Assembly (NCBI GenBank): GCA_013306675.1
Contig: JABLUY010000096.1
Span: 1 to 64,000, forward strand
From: Thraustochytrium sp. TN22
Taxonomy: Eukaryota > Sar > Bigyra > Thraustochytrida > Thraustochytriidae
Length of the DNA: 64,000 nucleotides
Direction of reading: 5' to 3'
A program made the translations under genes and the position numbers. This document shows positions 9,436 through 20,277 of the stretch, piece after piece. The stretch's first letter is position 1, and each line of letters opens with the position of its first letter. The notes beneath the pieces were generated by a model that saw nothing but the letters and a program-made list of their open reading frames with translations, had not been told where the DNA came from and did no database searches.

Positions 9436-10533
9436 TTAGCGGTTGATCTCGGGGCCAATGTCGCTCTCCTTGCCGCCGAGCGCGCGGCTCTTGCGGAAGG
9501 CAGCCCAGCAGGCGTCCGAGACGACGGTGCGTAGTGCGCCGCGCTCGAGGTGGAAGAGCGCCTCGGAGGTGGTGCCGCCGGGCGAGGTGATGTCGTTGCG
9601 CAGGATGGTGACAGGGTTCTTGGAGAGCGACGAGTAGTGGGCCGTGCCGATCATGGTCTGCTCGACGAGGCGCGTGGCGAGATCGCGGGGCAGGCCCATG
9701 TGCACGCCAGAGTCGACCATGGCCTCCTGGAGGATGAGGAAGAAGGCAGGGCCGCTGCCGCTGATGGCGGTGGAGCTGTCGAGGATGTCCTCATCGTCCA
9801 CGCGCTCCTGCTCGCCGCAGGCCTCGAAGAGCTGGCTAATCTTATCCTCGGTGGCCTGGTTGACGCTCGTGTCGCAGGTCCACACGGTCATGCCCTCGCC
9901 GATGGTAGAGGGCGTGTTGGGCATGCTGCGGCAGACGCGGTCCATCTCGAGGCCCTTGCGCATGCGATCCATGGTGAGGCCGGCGATGATGGAGATGGCG
10001 GTGAACTTGCGGTCGTCGACGTTGGGCACGGCGTCCTTGATCTGGGAGAAGATGGTGCTCACGGTGCGCGGCTTGACGGCCAGCACGACGAGGTCCTGCT
10101 CCTTGAGCGCGTCAGCGGCGGCGGCCACATTGGCGAAGGTGTTGATGGAGTATTCCTTCTCGAGGATGTCGCGGCGGTTCTTGGCCGGGTCAATGGCCGA
10201 CACCTCGAAGCGCTGCGGCACGCCTTCGGGCGGGTTCACCAGGCCCGAGATCATGGCCTCGGCCATCTTGCCGCCGCCGATGAAGAGCGCCTTGACCTTG
10301 TCGCTGCCGGCCGTCACGTTGGCATCGCTGGACGACCTCCTCAGCGACTTGCGCGCCTCGAGCCGTGAGATCTGCCTCTTCATGCCGGTCAGCGTCGTAG
10401 CGGCCATGGTGCGTGCCGCCGTGCTGGCGCCCACCACGGGCGCCTGCCCGGCCATGCCCGTCGCGGGCGTCATGCCCGCGCGCAGGCCCAGCCGCGCCGC
10501 CGGCGTCGATCGCCGCGCAAGCGTCGCCAGCAT
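9436..10533 (-). CDS. PYCR: Pyrroline-5-carboxylate reductase
   Basis: This enzyme performs the last step of proline synthesis, reducing 1-pyrroline-5-carboxylate with NAD(P)H. The protein has 365 residues from the ATG at 10533. The Rossmann motif ALFIGGGKMAEAMISGL comes first; it is followed by VVLAVKP, RSMPNTP, the AISGSGPAF block and the DITSPGGTTSEAL signature near the C-terminus. The family is usually about 270-320 residues. The extra ~75 N-terminal residues are rich in Arg, Ala and Ser (MLATLARRSTPAARLGL) and fit a mitochondrial presequence. The frame is open 35 codons farther upstream, but that stretch is low-complexity Ser/Gln/Arg and I prefer the internal start. The next gene rightward is 2.7 kb away, so this gene likely has its own promoter. 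Confidence 0.93.
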   Translation of the reverse strand: MLATLARRSTPAARLGLRAGMTPATGMAGQAPVVGASTAARTMAATTLTGMKRQISRLEARKSLRRSSSDANVTAGSDKVKALFIGGGKMAEAMISGLVNPPEGVPQRFEVSAIDPAKNRRDILEKEYSINTFANVAAAADALKEQDLVVLAVKPRTVSTIFSQIKDAVPNVDDRKFTAISIIAGLTMDRMRKGLEMDRVCRSMPNTPSTIGEGMTVWTCDTSVNQATEDKISQLFEACGEQERVDDEDILDSSTAISGSGPAFFLILQEAMVDSGVHMGLPRDLATRLVEQTMIGTAHYSSLSKNPVTILRNDITSPGGTTSEALFHLERGALRTVVSDACWAAFRKSRALGGKESDIGPEINR

Positions 10534-13027
10534 CTTGCCTGCCTGTTCTCTGCTGCTCCTGCTGCTCCTGCTGCTCTGCTCTTGATCAGAGTTTCGGGTT
10601 TGCTCGCGCCCGCCCGCCGCGCTGCCCTGCATCAGCATCCTCCATCCTCTCTCTCAGCCTCCTGTCTTCCTGTCTGTTCCCGCGGTGCCGCTGCGGGGCT
10701 GGTGCCCGCAGCCGCGTGTTCCTGCGCCGCCCTCCCCTCCCGCCCCACTGCCGCGCCGCAGGGGCGCTCAGCGCCAGAGCCGCGCGGTCGCGGAACACCC
10801 CGGGAAGGCGCGCTGCGGGGCCGCCTTGCTCTCGAGCCGGTCCAGGCGGGCCACGCCTGCCCCTGGGCGCCCGTGCGCCCCAGATCGGCTCGCCCCGCCA
10901 ACACCTGCCTGCCAGGACAGGACTTGCCGAGCTGCTGGCCTCAGCGCCGCGGGCCCCGCCCGCCCGGCCAGGCCTGGCCGCCCGGCCGGCGGGCGCCGCG
11001 CCGCGCCGCGCCGCGCCGCGCCGCGCCGCGCCGCGCCATCCTCGCCTCAGGCTCGCCTTGGCCTCGCCACGCAGGTGGCGCGACGACAGCGCAACCCGAC
11101 TTGCCTCGCCTCCTAGACTAGCCAGCCTGCAGTGCGCGGCGGCGAATCTGCACTTGCGGGGCGGTCGCGCCAGTGCGGTTGGACCGCCGTCCAGGCCGTT
11201 GCCGCAGTTCCCAGGAACTGCCGGAGAGTCACAGGCCACGCGGCGGCGCTCAGGCGCCGAGGCCCAGCGGCGCTCAGGCTGGCAGCGCCTGCCTGCCTGT
11301 GCGGCGGCGTGGCGGCCTGGGCGCCGCGCCGTGCCACGCCGACTGCGCCTGACTCTGCGCAGCTCGCTCGAGCGGACGTACCTGTGACCGCCGGCGAGGC
11401 GCGAGGCTGCGACGAAAGCACACGGCGCAGCTTTGCGCTGCTGCTGTGCTCCAGTGCTCGGATCTGGGACTCGGCGCAAGGCTGCTGGCGCAGCGGCAGA
11501 AGAGCGGCCAGGATCAAACTTGCAGAGCACGCCATGCAGTGCTGCGATGCTTGGTGCTTGATACGAGGCCAAGGACTCCAGCTTGCTCACTGGGAACACG
11601 AAGCCAGCGACAATGGACGACGCCCGAGATCGATTCGAGATGAAGGATCAAGCAAAACAAACCAGGCGGCGCCTAGCGTTCATCACAGCCCGGCAGCGGA
11701 GCAGTCCTCGCGCCGCCGCGTGCGTCTCGCAGGCGCTCAGGCTTCGAAGCTGCGATCCCGGCCTGATGCTCACCTGCGACGACTTGGAGACCGGCAGCCT
11801 CACCGGCAGCCACGCCGCGCGGCGCGATCAAGATCGCTCGCCCTCGCACGCAACGCGCGCGCAAGCCTTCGTCGCTCATCAGACAGGCTCGCCATCTTGA
11901 AGCGCCTGCCTCCGTCGTCATCGCCACAAGTTCAAGTTCGCTGCGAGACCATGCTGCGCATGTGCTTGACTCATCACATCTCATACATGAACCTAGCATA
12001 GCAATCAGAGGGCTGTTCAGATCCACGGATCCTGCCGCCGCAAACTTGAGCCGCGCCTCCGCGCCGCAGACCGCCGCGCCGCAAACCGCCAGGTCGGCGC
12101 GCAGGCCGGCCGGCCGGCCGGCCAGCCAGCCGCGCAGGCCAGCCTGGCGTCGTGCGGCGGTTTGCGGCGTCGCGAAGGCGGCGCGCGGCCTCGAATCGAT
12201 CGCCCTCTCTCCCCCACCCGCGCCCTGCGGTCCACAGCCGCGCCGGTGGCGGGGACCGCCCGCGCGCGTCCCGCGGCGCTGCGGTGGACCGACTCGGTAC
12301 CGTTGATGAGGACCGCGCCGCGGATGGCGCGTGATGCGCTGCGAGCAGGCGGCGGATGCGCGGCCGCGCGCAGAGGGAGGAGGGAGGGAGCGCGCCACAG
12401 CGGCGCCGCGCTCGCTGAGGGCGCGCAGAGTCCAAGGCCAAGCGCCGCGACGCGCCAGCGAGCGCGAGCGCGCGCGAGCGGGCGGGCGAGGGAGGGAGGG
12501 TCGAGCACGCGCGAGCGCGGCCTCGGCCGCCCGGCGGCGGCGGATTTCGCTGGCTGCAGTTGGCTGCAGGCAGGGCAGGGCTGCCGGGGCGGCGCCGCGC
12601 AGTGCCGCGCTGGCTGGCACCCCCGCCTGGCCAGGCAGGCTGACCGGCGCGGTGGTGTCCCACGAAGACACAGCGGCGCTGCCATCTTGGCCGGTCAAGG
12701 AAGGCGGGCGGGCAGGCGGGTGGCGCTGCGCGGCAGCGCGGCGCGAAGGCGGCGCGAAGGCGGCGCGCGCGCGGATTGGATGGATGGCTGCGGCGGGCTG
12801 CAGTGCGCTGCGCGCGCGCGCGGATCGAGCAGGCTGCGGCGCTTGCCGTGGTGTGGCGGCGCTGTGGCAGCGGCGACCGACGGGGACGGTCCACTGGTCT
12901 AGCTAGGGCGGCGCGCTCTGCCCCCTTCGTTCGTCGGCGCCGCCACGAGCGAGACCATTGTGGTGGACGAAGTTGAACTCCAGGTGGCCAGGCCTGCCCA
13001 GGCCAGGCCTGCCCACTGCCCAGGCCT

Positions 13028-13060
<33 letters not shown>

Positions 13061-13198
13061 CGAGCAGGAGCTCGGGCTTCCCAGACCGCGCGCGGTGCAG
13101 CAGCGCGTGGCCTGCCAGTGGGCCGACCATGCCAGCATGGTCTCACCGCCACCCGAATGATTGATACCATCATCGTCAGCCTCGGCCCTGACAGTGAG
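10534..13198. other. Long GC-rich spacer with simple repeats
   Basis: About 2.7 kb with no gene I can support. It contains a (GCCGC)n array at about 10994-11037, a perfect short palindrome GCAGTTCC-CA-GGAACTGC near 11210, runs of CCGG at 12108-12124, and a (GGCGCGAGC)n array at about 13029-13066. Several long open frames exist on both strands, but they are Ala/Arg/Pro low-complexity translations of very GC-rich DNA without recognisable domains. The right end abuts the 3' end of the SCYL2 gene and the left end is the 5' region of the reductase gene. Confidence 0.5.
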
Positions 13199-15550
13199 TC
13201 AGGAGAGGAGGCCGAAGGGATCATCGTCGTCGTCCGGCTTGCGCGCAGCGTCGTCGTCCGGCCACGGCTTGCGCGAAGGCTGAACAATGCCGAGCATGGC
13301 AAAGGGATCTTGCAAGGGCTGGCTGCCGCCACCGCTACTCGGCAGGCCCGGCATGGAAGGCGGGCCCAGCGTCGGCGGCACGAGCGAGGAGGAGGAGGAC
13401 GAGGAGGCCGCGGTGAGCGGCGGCCTCGAGGTCGCTGCGATGGGCGCCAAGCTGGGCGCATGCGGCACGCTTGGCTCGCTCGCAAACGGCCTCGAGGTCG
13501 CTGCGATGGGCGCCAAGCTGGGCGCATGCGGCACGCTAGGCTCGCTCGCAAAGAAGGAGCTCGTCGGCGGGGCTGGCGCAGCGTCCACGTGAGGGAGGTC
13601 GGCGCCCGGCGCGGGTGCAGCGCCGCCACCAGCGGCCTGAAGGTCGGCCACGCGCTGGCGCGTGAGCTCGTCGAGCGTGGCGCGGAGCGCGCGCGCCACG
13701 TGCTGAAATTGCGCCAGGCCGAGCTGCGGCTCGCAGCTGAGCGCCGACAACATGGGCACGAGGTTGCGGCCGAGCTGCGCCGTGGACGCGAGCGGCACGC
13801 AGGCCTCGAGCGCGGCGACCGCGGCCACAACGACAGCCGCGGCGCGGTCCGCCTTGACGCAGGTCTGCACGAGCGGGAACGCGTTGGCCGCGAGCATCTC
13901 GCGCGAGAGCGCGCCGTGCGTCAGGAGCGCGGCGAGCGCCAAGAGCGCGTGCTCGCGCACCGAAGTCTCCTGCGCCGCGTCCGCGGCGGAGGCCTGCAGG
14001 CGCGCGAGCGCCGAGGCGACGACAGCCTCGACGCTGCGCACGGGGAAGTGCACGCGCAGCGCCGCGAGCGTCGGCTCGAGCTCCTTGATGGCCGCCAAGG
14101 CCACCGAGGGCTCGCGCGCCTCGAGCGAGTAGGCCAGGGCGCCCAGCACGTGGCTCTCCGCAAAGGCCGCGTCGCCGGCGCGCACGAGCGCCGACAGGTG
14201 CCGCGCCACCTGCAGGCGCGTCTGCGCCGTGAGCGTCTTGGCGCCCGGCCGCAGCATGGCCCCCAGGTCCGCCGCCAGCAGCGACGCGAAGTCCTCCTGC
14301 GAGAGCGCGCGCGCCACCGTCAGCATGAGCGGCAGGCAAAAGGGCGCCAGGTCCGGCGCGCGCGACAGCTGGCGCACCACCGGCAGCACAAGGTCCCGCT
14401 GGAGCCGCGCCGGCAGCTCGCTCACCGGGATCTGCAGCGCCGTCAGCTCCTGCGTCTGCAGCCGCAGGTCCGCCTGCTCCAGCAAGCTCTCCACGCGCAC
14501 CACCGTGCGCATCGGCCCGTCTTGACTAAAGTACGAGCTCGAGATAAATTCGCGCGCCGAGGGCCGCGACGCCGCCTCGGCCGACAACGCGCGCGCCACC
14601 GCGGCCTGCAGCTGCGCGGGCAGCGCTGCCAGGTGCCGCTGCAACGCGCCGTCCCGCTCGCACGCCTGCAGCGCCGCCAGGTGCCAGTCGTTGAGCGTGC
14701 GCCGCTCGCGCGCGCCCGACCCGCCCTCCGCCACGAGCGCGCTGTTGGAGAACATCTCAAGCGCCAGCGCGCCCAACGCCCACACGTCGGCCTTCTCGTC
14801 GTACGCGTGCGGCGCCGCCGTCAGCTCCGGCGCCACGTGATACAGCGACGGTGGCGGCGGAAACCGCGGCACTGTCTCCATCGGTAGCAGCCCCTGGAGC
14901 CGCGCACACACGCACCGCTGCTGTGCGGCACGCCGCTGCACGAAGGCAAAGCCGGCAAGCTTCCACTGGCCCGCCGGCGTGATGAACACCGTCTGCGGGC
15001 TCACATTGCCGTGCACCATCCCGTTGCCGTGGAGAAAGTCCAGCGCGCGCCCGAGGTGCAGCAGCCCGCATGCGACCTCGAACTCGGACGTCGCGTACGC
15101 GCGCCGCTCCTCCGAGATATCGCCGTCTTGCAGGCCGACGAACTCCTTGCGCGCGTTGCCCAGCGACAGGAAAACTGGCTCCGTCACCACGGCCAGTGTC
15201 GTGCGCGTCTCTGCCAGCACCTCCTTGATCTCCAGCACGTGCGGGTGTCGCACGCCCGCCAGCGCCTTGATGCCCTCGCGCAGCGCCTGCAGCGTGGCCT
15301 CCACAGCGCCGCCCTCGCCGGCGCCCGCGCGCCGCGCCAGCGCGCGCTTGTCGCACACCAGCACCGAGCACGCCGCTTCGCCGCGCGTGTCGTACGCCTC
15401 GTGCACGCTGAGCGCGTACTCCACGTCGCCCGACGCGCACGGCGCTGCCAAGGCCACGTAGCGCTTCGCCCACCACTGCGTCTTGCGCCCCTCGAAGTTC
15501 GCTGGCGTCGCCGCGCCGCCCGTGGCTGACGCCAGCAGTCGCCCTAGCAT
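13199..15550 (-). CDS. SCYL2: SCY1-like pseudokinase, SCYL2 type
   Basis: The 783-residue protein has an N-terminal protein-kinase fold (about 25-340), followed by a HEAT-like helical region (about 350-610) and a low-complexity tail. The kinase is predicted to be inactive: the HRD site reads HGN at 180-182, and the DFG site reads GFA at 200-202. The pattern 'pseudokinase then HEAT repeats' is that of SCY1-like proteins, which in animals act in clathrin-coated vesicle traffic. The tail contains two DPF motifs (DPFAML, DPFGLL at the extreme C-terminus), which in other systems bind the AP-2 appendage, supporting SCYL2 rather than SCYL1. A 66-bp coding unit is duplicated in tandem at about 13421-13552 (FASEPSVPHAPS... 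twice). The protein probably works at the trans-Golgi and endosomes. It is divergent from the tubby-like gene. Confidence 0.85.
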   Translation of the reverse strand: MLGRLLASATGGAATPANFEGRKTQWWAKRYVALAAPCASGDVEYALSVHEAYDTRGEAACSVLVCDKRALARRAGAGEGGAVEATLQALREGIKALAGVRHPHVLEIKEVLAETRTTLAVVTEPVFLSLGNARKEFVGLQDGDISEERRAYATSEFEVACGLLHLGRALDFLHGNGMVHGNVSPQTVFITPAGQWKLAGFAFVQRRAAQQRCVCARLQGLLPMETVPRFPPPPSLYHVAPELTAAPHAYDEKADVWALGALALEMFSNSALVAEGGSGARERRTLNDWHLAALQACERDGALQRHLAALPAQLQAAVARALSAEAASRPSAREFISSSYFSQDGPMRTVVRVESLLEQADLRLQTQELTALQIPVSELPARLQRDLVLPVVRQLSRAPDLAPFCLPLMLTVARALSQEDFASLLAADLGAMLRPGAKTLTAQTRLQVARHLSALVRAGDAAFAESHVLGALAYSLEAREPSVALAAIKELEPTLAALRVHFPVRSVEAVVASALARLQASAADAAQETSVREHALLALAALLTHGALSREMLAANAFPLVQTCVKADRAAAVVVAAVAALEACVPLASTAQLGRNLVPMLSALSCEPQLGLAQFQHVARALRATLDELTRQRVADLQAAGGGAAPAPGADLPHVDAAPAPPTSSFFASEPSVPHAPSLAPIAATSRPFASEPSVPHAPSLAPIAATSRPPLTAASSSSSSSLVPPTLGPPSMPGLPSSGGGSQPLQDPFAMLGIVQPSRKPWPDDDAARKPDDDDDPFGLLS

Positions 15551-16325
15551 CCTGCCGCGGCCGCCGCCCTCCTGCGCGCCGCGCGCCGCCGCGCGCGCCG
15601 ACGCTCCTGGCCTGGCTAGCTAGCCTGAGCTAGCCTAGCTAGCGAAGTCAGCGATTGCGAGCCCACCGAAGATGAGCATGATCTGCGAGGGCGGCGGCGC
15701 AAGCGGCCTATTAGCCCGTTCGTCCGGTTAACTCACAATGTGGACGACACGGAGGTCAGCTCAGGCTGGCCTGGCTTTCGTCGCGTTGAGAGAGCCTGGG
15801 GCCGCGGCGACATCGCCTCGCCTTGCTTCGCATTTCTGACACGGGCGCTGCTGCCGGGTATGCGCAGCTTGCTGCACCATACGAGCCTCGATCGAGCTAC
15901 GAGCTTCACGCAGCGAGCTGCGCGCTTGCTTGAAGGAGCCTGCTCTGCACGGCGCGCTTGTGTGCGAGAGGAGCTGCGTGCACCGCACCGCACCGCACCG
16001 CACAGCACAGCACCGCACAGCACCGCACCGCACCTCCGTGCGTAATTTACTACCACATGGCAAGGCGTATCCGGCAACGGCTTGGTCGTAGTGGCACGTG
16101 GCGCGTGTCCAGGCTTCTAGCTAGCTACAGCGAGCGACCCTGCTGTCCACGAACTATCACGAGGCCGACAGTGGCGGACGCGCGCCGCAAGAGCCGCGCG
16201 CCTCGACGGACCAGCGCAACGAAGCAACGCAGCGTCACGGCGGCGGCGGCGGCGGCGGCGTCGGCAGCGGTAGTGGCAGCGACGCGAAGAGCCAGACGCC
16301 GCAACCAAAGCACCAGCTTCTCACC
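15551..16325. promoter_or_regulatory. Divergent spacer, SCYL2 / tubby-like
   Basis: About 775 bp between two genes that point away from each other, so both promoters must lie here. The only structures seen are a (GCACC)n/(GCACA)n array at about 15980-16034 and a (CGG)n run at about 16238-16260 just before the tubby-like start. No clear TATA element was recognised. Confidence 0.4.
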
Positions 16326-17660
16326 ATGGCCTCGCTGCTCTCGCCACCAGATCTTGACGAGGTAGAGTGCATCGACCTGGGCACGGAGGGTGAAAGTGTG
16401 CGCGAAAGCGCGTGCCATCAGCAGCCAAAAGCCCGAGCAGGGCGCGCGCATGAAGCCTTCGTGCAAGGCTCGTCCGCAGACGTGGAGATCTTGGAGATCA
16501 GCGCGCCGCACGACGAAGACGTCGAGGACGAGGACGACCGCAGCATGGAAATCCCGGAAACGCCCGCCGACGCAGGCAGCTCCTTTGATGACATGCAGAG
16601 TATCTACGGGCTGCCAAGCCTCCGGGCTGCGGCCGAGGCGGCTTACGCCGCCCCGCAGGATGACGGCTTTGCAAACCTCACCAAGTGTGTTGTGGTTCGT
16701 GAGCGAAGCCTGGTGCAGCGCCTCTCCGGGCGAGAGCTCTTCTACCTCTTTCTGGAGACGGAGGCAGACGCAGACCGCGATGAGTCCAACAACAGTGGTC
16801 GCAGCGCCAGCAGCCATAGCGCCGCCAGCTCCCCGAGCGACGCACCGCCGGGCGTCAAATACGAGCTTTTGCTCATTGCCAAGCGCGGTCGTCGAAAGGA
16901 CCGCATCCAAATTTACGATGTGTGCAAGGAGTTTTGCGCCAAGACGGACGCCCTCGTTGACGTTGCCAAGGATAACGTCGGCTACGTGGAGTCCGCCGCG
17001 GCCGGCACGTTTTTCGTCTACGATTGCTTTGATGAGGCGCTCGCTGTTCACTTCGATCGCACCCCGCTCGCCAAGCGCATTGGCGAGGGCTTCGTGCCAC
17101 GCAGCATCATCGTCGGCCTCTACCGTGGTGCGGACCGCTCGCCGCGCCCCGGCGCCTCCCCGCTCGCGCACCCAAACCAGGAGGAGGAGGACGAGGAGGA
17201 CGAGGACGAGGACCGGCTAGGGAGCAGCGACGACAGTAGTGGCTCGCCTACGCATAAGGTGTCCTTTATGGACGTGGACAAGGAAGGTGCCTGCGCGGCG
17301 CGGCGCCTGCAGGCTTCGCGCAAGGTCGCCAAGCGCCTCGCGCACCACATGCGCAAGCACGCCAGCGGCCTGGCGTCCATGGATGGCGAACCAGCGGCCG
17401 CCTCCAACCTCGACCTGCTCGTGAATCGGTCGCCCTTTTTCCATCAAGGCCAGTACCGTCTCAACTTCCACGGCCGGGTGAAGCGCGCGTCCACCAAGAA
17501 CGTTCAGCTCATCCGCAAGACGGACGCCGCCTGCCATCTGTCCGGTACCTCCCAGATGCTGATGCAGTTCGGCAAGGTATCCACGAACCGCTTCACGCTC
17601 GACTTTCAGCAGCCGCTCACCAGCATCACCGCCTTTGGCATCGCGCTCACCTTGCTGTGA
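16326..17660 (+). CDS. TULP: Tubby-like protein
   Basis: The 444-residue protein ends in a tubby barrel. The diagnostic C-terminal blocks are LNFHGRVKRASTKNVQL, LMQFGKVSTNRFTLDF and PLTSITAFGIAL at the very end, as in tubby proteins where the last helix fills the barrel. Earlier, NVGYVESAAAGTFFVYD matches the 'GKLRSNxxGTxFxxYD' strand. Between these blocks is a species-specific acidic insertion (EEEDEEDEDED near residue 285). The first ~115 residues are acidic and disordered. Family members bind phosphatidylinositol 4,5-bisphosphate at the plasma membrane and, in flagellated cells, carry membrane proteins into cilia; this role is inferred here. The start CACCATGG is in strong context. The gene is convergent with the R2 gene. 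Confidence 0.85.
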   Translation: MASLLSPPDLDEVECIDLGTEGESVRESACHQQPKARAGRAHEAFVQGSSADVEILEISAPHDEDVEDEDDRSMEIPETPADAGSSFDDMQSIYGLPSLRAAAEAAYAAPQDDGFANLTKCVVVRERSLVQRLSGRELFYLFLETEADADRDESNNSGRSASSHSAASSPSDAPPGVKYELLLIAKRGRRKDRIQIYDVCKEFCAKTDALVDVAKDNVGYVESAAAGTFFVYDCFDEALAVHFDRTPLAKRIGEGFVPRSIIVGLYRGADRSPRPGASPLAHPNQEEEDEEDEDEDRLGSSDDSSGSPTHKVSFMDVDKEGACAARRLQASRKVAKRLAHHMRKHASGLASMDGEPAAASNLDLLVNRSPFFHQGQYRLNFHGRVKRASTKNVQLIRKTDAACHLSGTSQMLMQFGKVSTNRFTLDFQQPLTSITAFGIALTLL

Positions 17661-18132
17661 CGACGAGTCACGGTGCTCAATGGATTGATGGATGGATTGA
17701 CTGTGTGCTAGCTACTAGCTCTTGGCGATAAGTTTGTCTCTGTACTTTACTTTACGTGTCGAACGCAAACAAGGGTGGCGAGGCTCGCAAGTTCTTGCGG
17801 TGCTGGCTGGCGAGGAACAAGTGGCTGCGCGAGAGATCAATGGCATGCACAATTGAGATGAATCCTTGTGGTGCAGGTCTCGTCTCCTCTGCGCCTCTCT
17901 TCCCTTCTCTCTCTCTCTCTCTACCACCTCTCTTCACAGAAAGAAAGGTAAGCGAGAGCGAGAGCAAGGGGGGAGGGGGAGAGGGAGATACCTGCAGGCA
18001 GTACTCTACGGGTCCCGAAAGCGGGCAGTGTGGGCGGGGTGGGATGTGTTGGTGGTTGTTCGAGAGGGGCGAGCGAGGTCCGGTACGAGCCGAGAGGCCC
18101 GCCGCCCCTCCTCCTCTCCTCCTTCTTCCATT
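17661..18132. other. Convergent spacer, tubby-like / R2
   Basis: Shared 3' region of about 470 bp. A (CT)n run lies at about 17906-17926, followed by purine-rich AGAAAGAAAGG and GGGGGAGGGGGAGAGGG. Nothing coding is supported. Confidence 0.45.
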
Positions 18133-19314
18133 TTAGAAGTCCTCGTTGAGCGAGAACTTCTGCTCGTCCTTGTGGACACCAACGCCGGAGATGGAGTACT
18201 CGCCGACGCGCTTCTCGAAGAAGTTGGTCTTGCCCTGCATGGAGATGAGGTCCATCCAGTCGAAGGGGTTCTGCACGCCGTAGATGGCACTGAAGCCAAG
18301 GGCCTTGACGAGGCGGTCAGCGACGAACTTGATGTACTGCTGCATGAGGCTGGAGTTCATGCCGATGAGCTCGACAGGCAGCGCGGAGGAGACGAACTCG
18401 CACTCGATGTCGACGGCCGAGGTGATGATCTCGTGCACGCGCTCCTGCGAGGGCGGGCTGCGCAGCTTGTTGAAGAGCAGGCAGGCGAACTCCGTGTGCA
18501 TGCCCTCGTCGCGGCTGATGAGCTCGTTGGAGAAGGTCAGGCCAGGCATGAGGCCGCGCTTCTTGACCCAGAAGATGGCGCAGAAGGAGCCGGAGAAGAA
18601 GATGCCCTCGACGGCGGCGAAGCCCACGAGACGCTCCGCGAAGGTGCAGCAGTTCTGGTCCATGTAGCGCATGGCCCACTGCGCCTTCTGGCGCACGCAC
18701 GGGAGCGTGTCGAGCGCGTGGAAGAGGCTGTTCTTCTCGTGGCGGTCGCGGATGTACGTGTCGATGAGCAGCGAGTACACCTCGGCGTGGATGTTCTCGA
18801 TGGCCATCTGGAAGCCGTAGAAGCAGCGCGCCTCCGGCAGCTTGATCTCGCTGCAGAAGTTCTCCACGCAGTTCTCCAGCACGATGCCGTCCGACGACGC
18901 GAAGAACGCCAGCACGTGCTTGACGAAGTGCTGCTCGCCCTCCGTCATGTTGTCAAAGTCCTTCTGGTCCTGGCCCAGGTCAACCTCCTCGGCCGTCCAG
19001 AACGAGGCCTCGGCCTTCTTGTACGCGTCCCAGATGTCCTGGTGTTGGATCGGGAACAGCACGAAGCGGTCCGGGTTGTCCTCCAGCAGCGGCTCCGGCG
19101 GCAGCTCGCCCGCCAGCTCGCGCTTCTTGAGCTCGCTCACCGGCATGCCGCCCTTGCGGAGCGGCGCCGGCGCGGCCTCCTTCTCCTCGCTCGGCCGCGC
19201 CATCGTCGGGCTGCCCAGCGCCGGGTTCGGGCTCGCCGCCTCCTCCAGCGACACCGCCTGCAGCCGCTCCGCCACGGCCGCCGCCTGCTCCTGCTGCTGC
19301 TGCTGCGTCGCCAT
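18133..19314 (-). CDS. RRM2: Ribonucleotide reductase small subunit (R2)
   Basis: R2 carries the di-iron/tyrosyl radical that drives reduction of ribonucleotides to deoxyribonucleotides by the R1 subunit. The 393-residue protein is complete. Expected metal ligands are Asp142, Glu173, His176, Glu236, Glu270 and His273, and the radical tyrosine is Tyr166 in ARCFYGFQ, all in class Ia eukaryotic context. The C-terminal heptapeptide FSLNEDF matches the R1-docking tail (FTLDADF in mammals). The first ~75 residues are variable and start with a short Gln tract ([10 protein letters not shown]). The canonical p53R2/R2 KEN-box cannot be assigned. S-phase regulation is expected for the family but not visible here. 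It is divergent from the coiled-coil gene. Confidence 0.97.
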   Translation of the reverse strand: MATQQQQQEQAAAVAERLQAVSLEEAASPNPALGSPTMARPSEEKEAAPAPLRKGGMPVSELKKRELAGELPPEPLLEDNPDRFVLFPIQHQDIWDAYKKAEASFWTAEEVDLGQDQKDFDNMTEGEQHFVKHVLAFFASSDGIVLENCVENFCSEIKLPEARCFYGFQMAIENIHAEVYSLLIDTYIRDRHEKNSLFHALDTLPCVRQKAQWAMRYMDQNCCTFAERLVGFAAVEGIFFSGSFCAIFWVKKRGLMPGLTFSNELISRDEGMHTEFACLLFNKLRSPPSQERVHEIITSAVDIECEFVSSALPVELIGMNSSLMQQYIKFVADRLVKALGFSAIYGVQNPFDWMDLISMQGKTNFFEKRVGEYSISGVGVHKDEQKFSLNEDF

Positions 19315-20277
19315 CCTGCTCCTGCTCGCGAACCTCCCGCGCTGCCGCTGCCGCTGCCACTACCGCTGCCGCTGCCGCTCGCTCGCTCGCTCGCGCCGCC
19401 CGCACGCCGCCTGCACGCCGCTCTCGCGCTGCTGTCTCGCGAGCAAGGTTGCCGGTCTGCCGCCGCCCGCGCCGCCGCGCCGCGCCCTCTCGCGCTCGCG
19501 CGCCTCGGCTTGATCGGCCGCCCGCTCCGCGCGCAGCCTAACCACCGCCGCCTAACCACCACGTGCGCCTCCGCTCGCATTCAAATTCGCCCTGGGTCCC
19601 GTACGCCCGCGCCCCGCGCCCCGCGCGCTCCCGCACCCGCCGCCGCGCGGTGCGGCCCTCACCTGCCCCGTTCCCGCGCGAACGCGCCCTCGCCACTGGC
19701 AGGCCAGCCGCCAGCCTAACGGGCGCGGTTAGACTGCGGCCAGGAAGCGGCCGACCGGCGCCGACCCCCCGCCGCGCCGGCACCGACCCTCCCGCAGTGC
19801 GCGCGGCGCGCCTCGGCCGCGCCTCGGCCGCCGCTCGGCCGCCGCTCTGCCGCCGCGCGGCGCGCCCTCCGTCCTGCCTCGCTCCGCGCAGCAGGCCGGG
19901 GCAGCCTGAGCCGAGGCGCGCCGAGCGCCGCGCCGTTGGGCCGCCTCGGCCGGATAGGCCGCTTCGCGCGGCGGCGGCCAGCGCCGCCTCGACCGAGCGC
20001 GCGCGCGGCGGCGCGCGCGCGGCGGCGCGCGGGCGCGGCGCGCGCGCGGGCGGCGCGCGCGCGGCGGCGGCGGCGCGCGGCCCAGGCCGCCGGCTCCTGC
20101 GGCTGCGGCGCGGCGCCGCGAGCCGGCCCGGCCGGCGCGCCCGCGCCGCCGCAGCACGGCGGCACGACGGCGCCCTGGCCGCCCGGCAGGCGGTTATCGC
20201 TCGCGCGGGCGCGCGGGGCGCGCGGGGCGCGCGGAGGGGCGCGAGGGCGCGCGGGCGGGCGGAGCCGAGAGGGCGAG
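19315..20277. promoter_or_regulatory. Divergent GC-rich spacer, R2 / coiled-coil gene
   Basis: About 960 bp between two outward-pointing genes. It is extremely GC-rich, with a GCTCGCTCG run near 19377-19394 and dense GCGCGCGGCGGC blocks from 19980 to 20090. All overlapping open frames are Arg/Ala/Pro low-complexity. No defined promoter element was recognised. Confidence 0.4.

Noticed and set aside
11974-13830. Long minus-strand frame of 618 codons
   Set aside because: It overlaps the SCYL2 coding region in another frame and is Arg/Ala/Pro/Ser low complexity in GC-rich DNA. No domain is seen.
13118-14887. Plus-strand frame of 589 codons
   Set aside because: Antisense shadow of SCYL2, mainly Arg, Gly and His with no domain.
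17866-19719. Plus-strand frame of 617 codons
   Set aside because: Antisense shadow of ribonucleotide reductase R2, which has all catalytic residues on the minus strand.
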